Of a stretch of DNA of 64,000 nucleotides, positions 35,858 through 45,568 are shown piece by piece. Both the position numbers and the translations under genes were made by a program. This stretch comes from CAYLYP01 sp964387795. GTDB lineage: Bacteria; Bacteroidota; Bacteroidia; Bacteroidales; UBA7960. Under the pieces are notes generated by a model. That model was not told where the DNA came from, did no database searches, and was given only the letters and a program-made list of their open reading frames with translations. How positions within the stretch are numbered: the first letter of the stretch is position 1; every line of letters begins with the position of its first letter. The stretch lies in the NCBI GenBank assembly GCA_964387795.1, contig CAYLYP010000007.1, positions 1-64,000 of the forward strand, read 5' to 3'.

Positions 35858-37816
35858 ATGAATAAAACCTTCATCAAGATACTCTTTTTCGTCACATTTC
35901 AATTCCCGTCATTTTATATTTTCGCATCAAATCACAAGGGTATTTCAGATTCAATACGAAATAATTTTATTACTGAAATACAGTTATCGGCTCATGATAG
36001 TTTACAATTACTAACTGCACATTGCAATTTTGGCGAATTTTTAGATGAAGGTGGCTTTACTGAGGAGGCCATAATACATTTTGAAATAGCCAAACGCCTT
36101 GCCAATAACACAAAAAATCTTAGTAAACATGCAGATATTGCAAATTATTTAGCCATATTATATGCTGACATGAGTGATTATGAAAAAAGCATAGAAACAT
36201 ACAAGGAAGGGCTTGAAAGTGCAGAACTTATTAATGATTACAACACTATGGCCAAGATAAGTATGAACCTGGCCAGTACATATTCTTTCGCGGGCAACTA
36301 CAGCAATGCTATTGAGTATGCATTACAATCACTCAAGCTGAAAGAAACACACAACATTACCGAACGAATATGCTATCACTACATTACCATGGGAAATATT
36401 TTCCGCGAGAATAAAAATATCCCCAAATGGAAAGAATATGTAAACAAAGCATACCAAATGAAGGATATTGAGGGATGCGCTTCGTTTAGCGATATTGCTA
36501 AAATTTACAACTCATTAGGAGGAATTGCTCATGAAGAAAACATTTCAGAAAAAGCACTTCTATATTATGACACGCTATTGACACTAAGCAAAAAGGAAGG
36601 TTATAATCAAGGCATTAGTACAGCATTAACCAATATGTCACAGATACATTTGCAACTTGGCAATTATCAAAAAGCATTGGAATTAATAAACCAATCAAAA
36701 ACATACTCCGAGAACGATTCTTATGAATTATTGTTCAACAATAACCTAAAGGCAGAAATACTTAAAAAGACTGGCAAGTTCAAAACAGCGCTCGAATTGG
36801 TCAAGAAAAACATCCAAACAAAGGATATAGAGTTCCATTCAACTGAAAAAATCAAATCCCTGGAGCTTTTGTATGAGCTTAACTACCTTCTTGGTAATTA
36901 TCGTGAAGCATTTAGATGGAACGATACACTACGAAACAATGAAAGACGTATGCGATATCAGGAAGAACGAAAAACCATCGAAGAAATGGAACTCAAATAT
37001 GAAACAGAAAAGAAAGAAACAAAAATCAATCTCTTAAAAGCAAATAACAAGATCCAGGCTCAGAAGATGCAGATTGGATATGCCATAATTATCATCTTGG
37101 TTGTTATTATATTCTTAATACTTTACATACATTATATAAAAAGGGAACAAGCCAGGCTAATCAAAACTGACCTACAACAAAAAATTCTCCGAACACAAAT
37201 GAAGCCTCATTTTATTTTTAACGCACTGGGGTCTATACAATCTTTTATGCTAAACAATGAACCATCAAAAGCGTCAGCCTATCTTTCGCAATTAGCTTCT
37301 TTAATGCGCTCAACATTAGAATACTCCGACAGCGATACCATCTCCATTGAAAAAGAGACCCAAATGCTTAGAAACTACATTGAACTTGAGCAGATGAGAA
37401 AACCTGGGAAATTTAATTATTCATTACAAATATTTGAAATTGACGACCCCGACTTTGTGTTTATTCCACCAATGCTCATTCAGCCTTTCGTTGAAAACGC
37501 CATAAAACATGGTTTCAGCAACATCACTTACACAGGCAATCTAGACATACAGATAAAAGGCATAAAGGAGCAATGGATTGAGTTTATTATTGAGGACAAC
37601 GGCATTGGTTACCAACACCATAATAATAAATCAGGAATAAAACATACTTCAAAGGCAATGAAAATATTCGAACAGCGCCGAAGTCTGATTCAACAAATCC
37701 ATGGTAAGACTTTTAATTATAAACTCACAAACATAAAAGATGAAGAACCGCAAAAATCAGGCGTTCGGATTGAAATAAGCATCCCGTTAATTCATCAACT
37801 TAAAACAAAGACATGA
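35858..37816 (+). CDS. LytS-type sensor histidine kinase with TPR sensor domain
   Basis: This is a 652-residue protein from the ATG at 35858; an in-frame TTG lies 15 codons upstream. It has a signal-like hydrophobic start (FIKILFFVTFQFPSFYIFA), then tetratricopeptide repeats (about 50-380) outside the cytoplasm, and a coiled-coil segment. One transmembrane helix follows (about 405-425), then the His_kinase domain with the phospho-acceptor His451 in KPHFIFNALGS and an HATPase region (FVENAIKHGF, DNGIGY). It lacks the usual HisKA dimerisation form. It pairs with the overlapping LytTR regulator gene. The signal sensed is unknown. Confidence 0.92.
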   Translation: MNKTFIKILFFVTFQFPSFYIFASNHKGISDSIRNNFITEIQLSAHDSLQLLTAHCNFGEFLDEGGFTEEAIIHFEIAKRLANNTKNLSKHADIANYLAILYADMSDYEKSIETYKEGLESAELINDYNTMAKISMNLASTYSFAGNYSNAIEYALQSLKLKETHNITERICYHYITMGNIFRENKNIPKWKEYVNKAYQMKDIEGCASFSDIAKIYNSLGGIAHEENISEKALLYYDTLLTLSKKEGYNQGISTALTNMSQIHLQLGNYQKALELINQSKTYSENDSYELLFNNNLKAEILKKTGKFKTALELVKKNIQTKDIEFHSTEKIKSLELLYELNYLLGNYREAFRWNDTLRNNERRMRYQEERKTIEEMELKYETEKKETKINLLKANNKIQAQKMQIGYAIIIILVVIIFLILYIHYIKREQARLIKTDLQQKILRTQMKPHFIFNALGSIQSFMLNNEPSKASAYLSQLASLMRSTLEYSDSDTISIEKETQMLRNYIELEQMRKPGKFNYSLQIFEIDDPDFVFIPPMLIQPFVENAIKHGFSNITYTGNLDIQIKGIKEQWIEFIIEDNGIGYQHHNNKSGIKHTSKAMKIFEQRRSLIQQIHGKTFNYKLTNIKDEEPQKSGVRIEISIPLIHQLKTKT

Positions 37817-38562
37817 TAAAAATAGCAATCATCGAGGATGAACAACCTATATGTGATACATATAAGTTGCTACTTGAGCAAAACTTCCCGGATATTGAAA
37901 TTGTTGGCGAAGCAAATACAGTGCCCAGTGCTGTATCATTAATTAAAAATACAATGCCACACATTGTACTCATGGATATTGAATTGGAAGATGGAAACAG
38001 TTTTCATGTTTTACAAAAAGTGAGACCTATAAACTTTAAAGTCATTTTCCTGACTGCCTATGACAACTTTGCCATTAAAGCCATAAAATTCAATGCCTTA
38101 GATTATATACTAAAACCTGTCAACGAATTTGAATTTAATAGTGCCATTCAAAACGCCATAGATTCGGTTTCCCTTTATTTTGATGAAAATGAACAATTCA
38201 ACAACTTAATGGACAACTACATGGGAACACAGAAAAGCGGAAAAATAGTGCTTCGCACAACCGATTCAATGTTTATTATTAAGATTTGCAACATTTCGCA
38301 TTGCAAAAGTGACAATAGTTACACCACTTTTGTAATGGACGACAAGAGTGAAATACTTGTATCTAAAGGAATGTGTGAATATACTGGCATTCTGGAGGAA
38401 TATGGCTTTGCACGTCCACATCAATCTTACCTGGTTAATATAAACCAAATTCAAAAAATAGATAAAGCTTATGGGGGAATTATCATCATGGAAAACGGCT
38501 CTGAAATCCCCATTTCTAAACGACGGAAACAACATTTTTTGTCGCTTTTGGAGTCAATTTAA
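37813..38562 (+). CDS. LytTR-family response regulator
   Basis: This 249-residue protein has a receiver domain (about 1-120) with phospho-acceptor Asp55 in VLMDIELEDG, Thr in FLTAYD and Lys in ILKPVNEF, then a LytTR DNA-binding domain (about 145-249, RTTDSMFIIKICNISHCKSD, RPHQSYLVNINQI and ISKRRKQHFLSLL). The start overlaps the kinase stop (ATGA), so the pair is translationally coupled. LytTR proteins bind paired direct repeats; I did not find a convincing site nearby. Possible targets are the lipoprotein and secreted-protein genes that follow. Confidence 0.93.
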   Translation: MIKIAIIEDEQPICDTYKLLLEQNFPDIEIVGEANTVPSAVSLIKNTMPHIVLMDIELEDGNSFHVLQKVRPINFKVIFLTAYDNFAIKAIKFNALDYILKPVNEFEFNSAIQNAIDSVSLYFDENEQFNNLMDNYMGTQKSGKIVLRTTDSMFIIKICNISHCKSDNSYTTFVMDDKSEILVSKGMCEYTGILEEYGFARPHQSYLVNINQIQKIDKAYGGIIIMENGSEIPISKRRKQHFLSLLESI

Positions 38563-39540
38563 AATAGGATTAAAACTACATCCTCTATTTCAGTATTAAA
38601 TCCTTTAGCTAAATATTTCCCTCTGAATTCAAATCTACTGCACCCGGTTCCAGATTTTGGCCCATTAAAAACATAATAGAAACATTACCTGCTAAAAAGC
38701 ACATAATAAGCGAAGCAATAATAAAAGAAAAAACAAATTGATTACTCATAATGAAAGGGTCGTCATCCCTTATAGCCAGTTTAATTGCATCTGTTTTTCG
38801 GTAGTTTTTATGGTGGCATCTTCTTTGTGGCTATTAACACATCGTATCATATTATGATTTCGCATTGCAGCCTAGCACTTAATCACATAAAGACATACGA
38901 AAACTAAACGCAAACATATTAGCGTTTCAGAAAACAAACCCTTGCATGCCTCATGAAATAGTTATTTTGTAATAGATATACATCCTGAATGTTATGTATT
39001 TTTCACCAGACCCTAAATAGTCAGAAATCATAACATTTGTAAATAGCATAGAAGAATAATGACAGATATTTTACCTGAGGTGGACAATTAGTATCATTCT
39101 CTTTATTTATAAAGATCTTTTTAAAATCAACTTTGTTTCTTGGAAATATCATGAGCAAAAAAACTCATCTGAACGACAAAAAGAAAAAGCCCGGGAAAGC
39201 TTATTCCAGTATTTTGTTTTGTAAGCATTTCGCCCATATATGGAGACAAAGATATTCTAATATTCAAAAAAAATGACCATTAGCAATAAATCTCTTGCTA
39301 ACCGTAAAACGCATGCTATACAATAAAAAACAGCCTACATTTTCACAGACGAAGCACATAAATCTATGAAAATCAACCAATAAACAAAGTTCTTTAATTG
39401 CTTAACTTAGAAGAAATACAGTTTTTCGATAAAACACAACACTTACAAGGCAGAAAGTGGCATTTTCAAATTTTTACAATAACACTAAAACGTAGAAATT
39501 ATTTTTACAAATTATTTCTCAATGAAAACAAATTTCAAAC
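38563..39540. other. Long non-coding region containing a rearranged element copy
   Basis: These 978 bases hold the element copy at 38803-39014. The rest is AT-rich without a supported gene. A 41-codon frame at 39151-39276, very rich in Lys, is not convincing. Confidence 0.5.
38803..39014 (-). repeat. Rearranged copy of the 237-bp element, core inverted relative to its arm (38.8 kb)
   Basis: The arm at 38895-39014 matches the intact element read in reverse (GCAAACATATTAGCG, CTTGCATGC, TTTTGTAATAGAT, TTTTTCACCAGACCCT). The core at 38803-38894 matches the same element read forward (GGCATCTTCTTTGTGGC, GATTTCGCATTGCAGCC, ATAAAGAC). So core and arm lie in opposite relative orientation compared with the intact copy. 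Confidence 0.75.
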
Positions 39541-40755
39541 ATGATAAAACAAGGAAAAGGAAAATTAGTAGTATTTCTAGGAATCATTTTAGCTGTGTCT
39601 GCATGTAAAACCAGGCAAGTAACCCAAAAACCAGAGCCAACAACCGAACCAACAAAGAAAGAATGGATTAAAACAGTATTAGTGGAAAAAGATTTGTCCA
39701 AAGCTAATACAGTCGAAGCCAATTTTTATTTGGGTATGACTGAAGTATCGCAAAAAGAATATGAAACCCTCATGGGTTTTAACCCATCGGGATTTATAGG
39801 CGAAAACTTACCAGTAGAAAATCTTACCTGGTATGATGCAGCAATGTTCTGCAACAAATTAAGCGAAAAAGAAGGTTATGAGGTGTATTATCAATTTGCT
39901 GAAATACAAAAAACAGGCAATAACATAACTTCGGCCAAGGTAACTTACAACAAACAAACTAAAGGTTTTCGCTTACCAACTAACGTGGAATGGCGTTATG
40001 CTGCTGCCGGAGGCTCCAAATCGCAGGGATATAAATTCAGTGGAAGTAACACTCCCGGTGAAGTAGCATGGTATAAAGATAACAGTGAAGGAAAAACACA
40101 TTCAGTAGCATCAAAGAAGGCTAACGAATTGGGCATTTACGATATGAGTGGCAATGTTTGGGAGTGGACAAACTCCGTATGGTTTATGGGCGGTGCTTGT
40201 GTTGAAAGCGTATCGAATATTGAAACGAAATCTGACAACAATGACAAACCTGGAAACTGTAATAAATATACCGGTTTCAGGGTGGCCCGTTCTGCCGAAA
40301 TAATCGCTCCTGATCCTTCAGCCCCTAAAGGCATTGAATTTAAAATGTTCAGAAACTATAGGGACGTAATAAAGGAAATCAACCTTCCTGTTGCAAGTAA
40401 TGGGTTTACACTGCTCGTATTCAATAATTACAACCATTGCACAGGGAATCTCGATGAACAAATCGAAAATTTCAAAGAGAATTATGTATCCAAACAAATG
40501 GGCGGTAACTATTTTGAACCCCTTGGTGAAAATTGCAAAAAAACCATGGTTGGCGACAAAGAAGTGTACCGATTTGAGCTGATAAACAAACGTTTGAGCC
40601 AGATTGAACGCTTTGGCTATATAGTTCCCTACGAAGGGGGTGCAGTTTGGGTATTTATGAATTTTCAGAACAGTCCAAATATCGAAGACCGTCTTGCAGC
40701 AAAGCAAACCATCGATGAAGTGCTTTTCTATGTTGTAAAAACAATGAAATTCTAA
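39541..40755 (+). CDS. Lipoprotein with formylglycine-generating-enzyme-like (SUMF1) domain
   Basis: This is a 404-residue protein. A lipoprotein signal ends AVSAC with Cys22. The SUMF1-type domain (about 45-255) shows EVSQKEYETLMGFNPS, NLPVENLTWYDAAMFCNKLSE, RLPTNVEWRYAAAGG, GIYDMSGNVWEWT and the end GFRVARS. The paired cysteines of true formylglycine-generating enzymes are not evident, so it is probably a structural or binding version, like GldJ/GldK relatives. The last 140 residues form a separate domain I do not recognise. It lies downstream of the LytTR pair, after a long gap. Confidence 0.82.
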   Translation: MIKQGKGKLVVFLGIILAVSACKTRQVTQKPEPTTEPTKKEWIKTVLVEKDLSKANTVEANFYLGMTEVSQKEYETLMGFNPSGFIGENLPVENLTWYDAAMFCNKLSEKEGYEVYYQFAEIQKTGNNITSAKVTYNKQTKGFRLPTNVEWRYAAAGGSKSQGYKFSGSNTPGEVAWYKDNSEGKTHSVASKKANELGIYDMSGNVWEWTNSVWFMGGACVESVSNIETKSDNNDKPGNCNKYTGFRVARSAEIIAPDPSAPKGIEFKMFRNYRDVIKEINLPVASNGFTLLVFNNYNHCTGNLDEQIENFKENYVSKQMGGNYFEPLGENCKKTMVGDKEVYRFELINKRLSQIERFGYIVPYEGGAVWVFMNFQNSPNIEDRLAAKQTIDEVLFYVVKTMKF

Positions 40756-40869
40756 GCTGAATGCTGAATTGTTCAGATTAAAAAAAGTGGAGTATTGAAA
40801 CCACTTATAAAATGGGCATAACTGAAATACCTTTAAAGTTTGATAACAAATAAAAAAAAAAAAACTACC

Positions 40870-42027
40870 ATGAAGAAATCAAGGAACAACAAAAAACTAT
40901 TGGTGTTAGTTGCATCATCAATAATTGTTTTTTTTGCATGTAAAAAGGATAAAGTTGAAACACCAGATGACAACAAAATAGAAAAATGGGAAATAGAACT
41001 TATTGATAGTATCACTGGATCTGATGTTGGCAGATACAATATGATAACTCATGATATTGATAGTGGTATCCATGTTGCATACACAGTTACTCAAAACAGC
41101 ACCATTAGCCTAAAATACGCCTATAAGCCTTATGGTGGCAACTGGACTACTGTTGAAGTAGCTAATCCAATTTCCGATGATATTATCGATATAGCTGTTG
41201 ATAATCAAAAGAATGTATTTATTGCATATAGAGGTTACAACCCTTTGGACAATAACAATGAATATATTTATATGGCAGAAAAAAGCATTGCCGGGACATT
41301 CAACTCGGTGATGATTGATGTAATGGAATACAATAATCAAGCACGTTACACGTCAATTTATGCCGATAATAATGATATTATTCATATAGCATTTGAAAGG
41401 GCAAACTACGGAATGCGGTATTCAACATACAGCTTTCAGGGCACATTTACACCTGCAGAAATACTTGATGATAATATCTCCCCCAGTAATTCTGATATTG
41501 TTGTCGATAGCCAGGGGAACAAACACATTGTTCATTTTCGTAATGATCAAGTGTACTATTCGACTTGTGGACATGCTGACAACAATTGGACTGTAAGCCA
41601 CATTGCAACAGGAGAGGAGGGAAATGACTCATACGCGGGAATAAATATTGCCATCGACCGGTTTGATAATCTCCACATTGCCTACCGGCATTCGTCCTAT
41701 GACAATAACATCCATCACCTTTATAAAACTGCCGGAAGTAATACCTGGCAAGAACAGGGTATTGGAAATGCAGGAGGTTCAAATCGCGACGACAGGGCTA
41801 TGGACTGCGACACATTAGGGAATCCTCACATTCTGTATGATGAAAATTACGGATTAAAAATTGCATCTAAAACAAGCACATGGTCTTACGATTATATTTT
41901 TGGCAATTCAGATTATCGGTGCAGCTCAAATTATGACATTGAAATAACAGATAAAAATCGTGCTCATGTTTCATTCCATTGCCAAACAACAGGTGTATTA
42001 CGTTATGCTACAAAAAGATTACAATAA
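40870..42027 (+). CDS. Unrecognised lipoprotein with repeated propeller-like motifs
   Basis: This 385-residue protein starts at the ATG at 40870; the frame extends upstream only to a TTG. The lipoprotein signal ends VFFAC with Cys24. The mature part is made of recurring short units with the pattern D-x-x-x-N-x-H-I-A-Y/F (DNNDIIHIAFERA, DSQGNKHIVHFRN, DRFDNLHIAYRHS, DTLGNPHILYDEN, DKNRAHVSFHC). They are spaced about 50-60 residues apart, suggesting a six- or seven-bladed beta-propeller. Function is unknown. It follows the SUMF1-like gene by about 115 bases in the same direction. Confidence 0.75.
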   Translation: MKKSRNNKKLLVLVASSIIVFFACKKDKVETPDDNKIEKWEIELIDSITGSDVGRYNMITHDIDSGIHVAYTVTQNSTISLKYAYKPYGGNWTTVEVANPISDDIIDIAVDNQKNVFIAYRGYNPLDNNNEYIYMAEKSIAGTFNSVMIDVMEYNNQARYTSIYADNNDIIHIAFERANYGMRYSTYSFQGTFTPAEILDDNISPSNSDIVVDSQGNKHIVHFRNDQVYYSTCGHADNNWTVSHIATGEEGNDSYAGINIAIDRFDNLHIAYRHSSYDNNIHHLYKTAGSNTWQEQGIGNAGGSNRDDRAMDCDTLGNPHILYDENYGLKIASKTSTWSYDYIFGNSDYRCSSNYDIEITDKNRAHVSFHCQTTGVLRYATKRLQ

Positions 42028-42117
42028 AACTCAATAAATACTTTTAAAGCATTAAATCATATCGATTTAGGTCAAAAGCCTTGGGGGCATAGAAGCAATA
42101 GTTTAAAATCAACATCC

Positions 42118-43872
42118 ATGAAACTCATTAACTTTTTGGTATTTGCATTTTTATGCACCAGGCTTTTGGCAAATAATGCCTTTGAAGAACTAAATAAATT
42201 AAATATAAAACCGGCTTTTTATTACGAAACACCATTTAATGAAGAATGCTTCGGGAAAATATCAGGTGCGAAAATTGTTAGTGCCGGTTTGATATACAAG
42301 GCGTCTGATATTGATTTAGTAGTTTTTTCTTCAAATCATCTTTTCTTACTTGATGGAGACAATATTAGCATTTTTAACACTGCTTATCAGTTGTTTTCCT
42401 CCCCTGAATTTTTGGAAACAATTCGTGCTGGTTATAAAATCAACACCCAAGCCGATGCTGCCATTTTTCAGGATTTACTGTATCTGATAGACAAGCGTAC
42501 GTCGTGGACCAGCTATTTTAAACAAGACAATAACTGGTTTTTCATACGCAAAACTTTCTTTGAAGATATTGAAGCATGGAAAGTAAGTACTAATACAAAC
42601 GGAAATATTACAGCCATAGAATACAACAGCAAAATGGCAGTTATTATTCCCGAGGAAGTTTTCGAAATTGATTATCCTTCGGTTGACTACGAGCAGTTGA
42701 ATAAGTATGAATTATCAGAAAATCTTGTACAAAAAATCCGAGGAATTATTGATGAAAAAATCGTATACTCAGAATCGGCCAAAGAATACACCAACGAAAC
42801 CCTTTTAGCTGTCTCAGATGCTGTTTTTCATGAATTATCTTTTAGTCTGACAGAGAAAATAACAGATGAAGACGGTACGTATACCAGTTCGACCAACCAG
42901 GTTTTTCAGTTAGTGACACTGAACAACGAAACGCAGTATTTTCAAAACTTTACTGAATTATTGGAATCGTCCTTGTTCCTCGAAAGCCTGAAACCTTCGT
43001 TTGTAATGAAAGATAAAAAAAATGCTTTGGTTTTTGAGGCCATGCTCGATGACTTCACCAATTATATGAGAAATGAAAAAATGGTATGCTTTGAGGATGA
43101 TGTTTGGTATTTTGTAAGGGACGAATCGTTTGACAACAAAGAAGGCTTTGCCATAAAAGTCGATGCCGAAGGAAAAATCATGAGTATCAAGTATAGCAAC
43201 CCATTAGGCATTGAAATACCAAAAGAAGAATTCGACGAAACCACTGCCGACTGGGGTTTTAAACTCCTTTTTCCCGAAAGCAACAGTATTGAAGTGGTGG
43301 AAGGCCTACCGGTAGATTATGCTATTGCGTTTAACGAGAAACCCGTAACTCAAATGGGAGCGTGGATTTTTACCAGTTTCAACAACGAAAACCTCGGCAT
43401 GTATGCCGGGACAGATATTTACTCGCCTCATTACGGAAGTATTAGAAGCGATGAGCTAACAATTGGCAAACACACATTGGATATCTACCTGATGCGTCCC
43501 GGAAATGATACCGCAACAGCCCTGGACAAAGCCTTGCTTGAAATTAATGTTGTGCCCTTTAACGACGAAGGCGTAGCATGGAATTTTGTAATGAACGAAC
43601 CCAAAACCAACACTATTAAAAGCAAGGTGGGCGAGGCGGTTCCAGTAGTTTTTACTTTTAATGCTGAAGAGGCAAACCATCATGGAGTAAGACTTGAAAT
43701 CTATTTTGAAGGAGAACTGGTAGGTGGACAAAAAGCTCCACACCTTCAATCACCTTTTAAAATTGATATTCCCGGTAAAGAGCTAAAAAAAGGGGTCAAT
43801 AAAGTAGAATTCATTTTTGTAGGTGGCTCAAAAATATTGGCAAAATTTGAAGTAATTATTACTGCGAACTAA
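42118..43872 (+). CDS. Unrecognised secreted protein with an internal duplication
   Basis: This 584-residue protein has a signal peptide MKLINFLVFAFLCTRLLA. Residues about 87-183 and 277-373 look like two copies of one domain. Both contain an acidic helix, a WFFIRK/WYFVRD strand, then IEAWKVSTNTNGNITAIEYN against EGFAIKVDAEGKIMSIKYS, and finish IIPEEVF/IPKEEFD. The C-terminal 200 residues are beta-rich with two Ig-like pieces (GKHTLDIYLMRPGND, KKGVNKVEFIF). No catalytic motif was seen. It may form a unit with the two preceding envelope genes. Confidence 0.7.
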   Translation: MKLINFLVFAFLCTRLLANNAFEELNKLNIKPAFYYETPFNEECFGKISGAKIVSAGLIYKASDIDLVVFSSNHLFLLDGDNISIFNTAYQLFSSPEFLETIRAGYKINTQADAAIFQDLLYLIDKRTSWTSYFKQDNNWFFIRKTFFEDIEAWKVSTNTNGNITAIEYNSKMAVIIPEEVFEIDYPSVDYEQLNKYELSENLVQKIRGIIDEKIVYSESAKEYTNETLLAVSDAVFHELSFSLTEKITDEDGTYTSSTNQVFQLVTLNNETQYFQNFTELLESSLFLESLKPSFVMKDKKNALVFEAMLDDFTNYMRNEKMVCFEDDVWYFVRDESFDNKEGFAIKVDAEGKIMSIKYSNPLGIEIPKEEFDETTADWGFKLLFPESNSIEVVEGLPVDYAIAFNEKPVTQMGAWIFTSFNNENLGMYAGTDIYSPHYGSIRSDELTIGKHTLDIYLMRPGNDTATALDKALLEINVVPFNDEGVAWNFVMNEPKTNTIKSKVGEAVPVVFTFNAEEANHHGVRLEIYFEGELVGGQKAPHLQSPFKIDIPGKELKKGVNKVEFIFVGGSKILAKFEVIITAN

Positions 43873-43880
43873 AACAATCC

Positions 43881-43911
43881 TTTTTTCTTCCCAATTAAGA
43901 ATTTAACTTTG
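43881..43911 (+). promoter_or_regulatory. Predicted promoter of nadE
   Basis: TAACTTTG (43904-43911) is a complete -7 box. TTTT lies 19 bases upstream (43881-43884) in place of TTTG. The leader would be about 20 bases. Confidence 0.55.
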
Positions 43912-43936
43912 CATTTCATAAAACGACTCATCCATT

Positions 43937-45568
43937 ATGAAGATTGCACTGGCCCAATTGAATTTCCATATTGGTAATTTTGAATACAATACCAATAAAA
44001 TCATAAGTTATATTGAAAAAGCGAAGGCTGAAGGCGCAGAGCTTGTTGTTTTTTCCGAACTGGCCGTTTGTGGGTACCCCCCTCGCGATTTTCTTGAATT
44101 TGATGATTTCATTAAACGCTGCCAGGATTCCATACTACAGATTGCCTCACACTGCAACGACATTGCAGCCATTGTAGGCGGACCCTCAGTTAATCCCAAC
44201 CCAATGGGCAAGGACTTATACAACTCAGCGTTTTTTCTGGCAGAAGGAAAAATCAAACAAGTGGCCCATAAAGCACTCTTGCCCAATTATGATGTTTTTG
44301 ATGAATACAGGTATTTTGAGCCTTGTCTTGATTTTTCAATTATTGAATGGAAAGGGAACAAGATTGCACTCACTGTTTGCGAGGATTTATGGAACCTGGG
44401 CGATGATCCCATGTATGTAGCCTGTCCTATGGAAATTCTTATCAAGTCAAAACCAGACTACATCATAAATATTGCAGCGTCGCCTTTTGATTACAAGCAT
44501 GCTGAAAAACGAAAAGAGATATTAGGCCTTAATGCCAAAAAATATGGGATTCCTCTCATTTATGTCAACCAGACAGGAGCCCAAACCGAACTGTTATTTG
44601 ATGGAGGTTCAATGATACTTAACCAAAAGGGCGAGACTTGTTTAAGCCTGCCATTTTTTGAGGAATCAATGTATATCGCCAATCCCTTTGAGATAGCTGA
44701 TAAACCCATCAAACCCAAGCCCATTAGCGACATTGAGAAAATTCATGATGCATTGGTGATGGGTATCAAAGATTATTTTACCAAGATGGGATTTTCGAAG
44801 GCCATCCTTGGGCTCTCGGGGGGAATTGATTCGGCAATTACAATGGTGCTTGCAGCCAGGGCATTGGGGAGCAGGAATGTGCTCGGAGTATTGTTGCCTT
44901 CAGAATTTAGCACAGGCCATTCAATTAAAGATGCCATTGACCTGGCTGAAAATCTTGGATCCCCATATCATACAATTCCAATCAAAGAGCTTGTAGATAC
45001 AGGCTTAGAAAGTCTTGATCCCTATTTCAAAGGGCTCCCATTCTCTGTTGCCGAGGAAAATTTACAGGCACGGCTCAGGGCAGTGCTACTCATGGCCCTT
45101 TCCAACAAATTTGGGCATATTTTACTTAACACATCAAACAAAAGCGAGGCCGCTGTTGGTTATGGTACTTTATACGGCGATATGTGCGGGGGCATCTCAG
45201 TCCTGGGCGATGTTTATAAAACACAGGTTTACGAACTGGCAGAATATATCAATAAAGATTCAGAAGTAATCCCGCAAAATTCGATTACCAAAGCCCCATC
45301 AGCCGAACTGCGCCCTGACCAGAAAGATTCAGATTCGCTTCCCGATTATGCAATCCTGGATAAATTATTGATGGAGTACATAGAAAACCGGAAAGGTCCT
45401 CAGGAAATCATCAATATGGGTTTTGATGAGGGATTGGTAAACAGGGTCCTTAAGATGGTCAACTCAAATGAGTACAAACGTCACCAGACACCACCTATTC
45501 TCAGGGTTTCGACAAAAGCATTCGGTATGGGCCGAAAGATGCCCATCGTAGCCCGCTATCTGTATTAA
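43937..45568 (+). CDS. nadE: Glutamine-dependent NAD+ synthetase
   Basis: This is a 543-residue two-domain enzyme. The N-terminal nitrilase/glutaminase domain (about 1-250) has VFSELAVCGYPPRDFL with the catalytic Glu, a Lys in HKALLPNYDVFDEYRYF, and the Cys in LTVCEDLWN. The C-terminal synthetase domain (about 270-543) has the PP-loop LSGGIDSAITM and TSNKSEAAVGYGT, where NaAD is amidated with ATP. The enzyme makes NAD+ from nicotinate adenine dinucleotide using glutamine. It appears monocistronic. Confidence 0.96.
   Translation: MKIALAQLNFHIGNFEYNTNKIISYIEKAKAEGAELVVFSELAVCGYPPRDFLEFDDFIKRCQDSILQIASHCNDIAAIVGGPSVNPNPMGKDLYNSAFFLAEGKIKQVAHKALLPNYDVFDEYRYFEPCLDFSIIEWKGNKIALTVCEDLWNLGDDPMYVACPMEILIKSKPDYIINIAASPFDYKHAEKRKEILGLNAKKYGIPLIYVNQTGAQTELLFDGGSMILNQKGETCLSLPFFEESMYIANPFEIADKPIKPKPISDIEKIHDALVMGIKDYFTKMGFSKAILGLSGGIDSAITMVLAARALGSRNVLGVLLPSEFSTGHSIKDAIDLAENLGSPYHTIPIKELVDTGLESLDPYFKGLPFSVAEENLQARLRAVLLMALSNKFGHILLNTSNKSEAAVGYGTLYGDMCGGISVLGDVYKTQVYELAEYINKDSEVIPQNSITKAPSAELRPDQKDSDSLPDYAILDKLLMEYIENRKGPQEIINMGFDEGLVNRVLKMVNSNEYKRHQTPPILRVSTKAFGMGRKMPIVARYLY

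Noticed and set aside
39151..39276. A 41-codon Lys-rich frame starting MSKKTHLNDKKKK
   Set aside because: It is too short, strongly biased in composition, and sits in otherwise non-coding DNA. No evidence favours expression.
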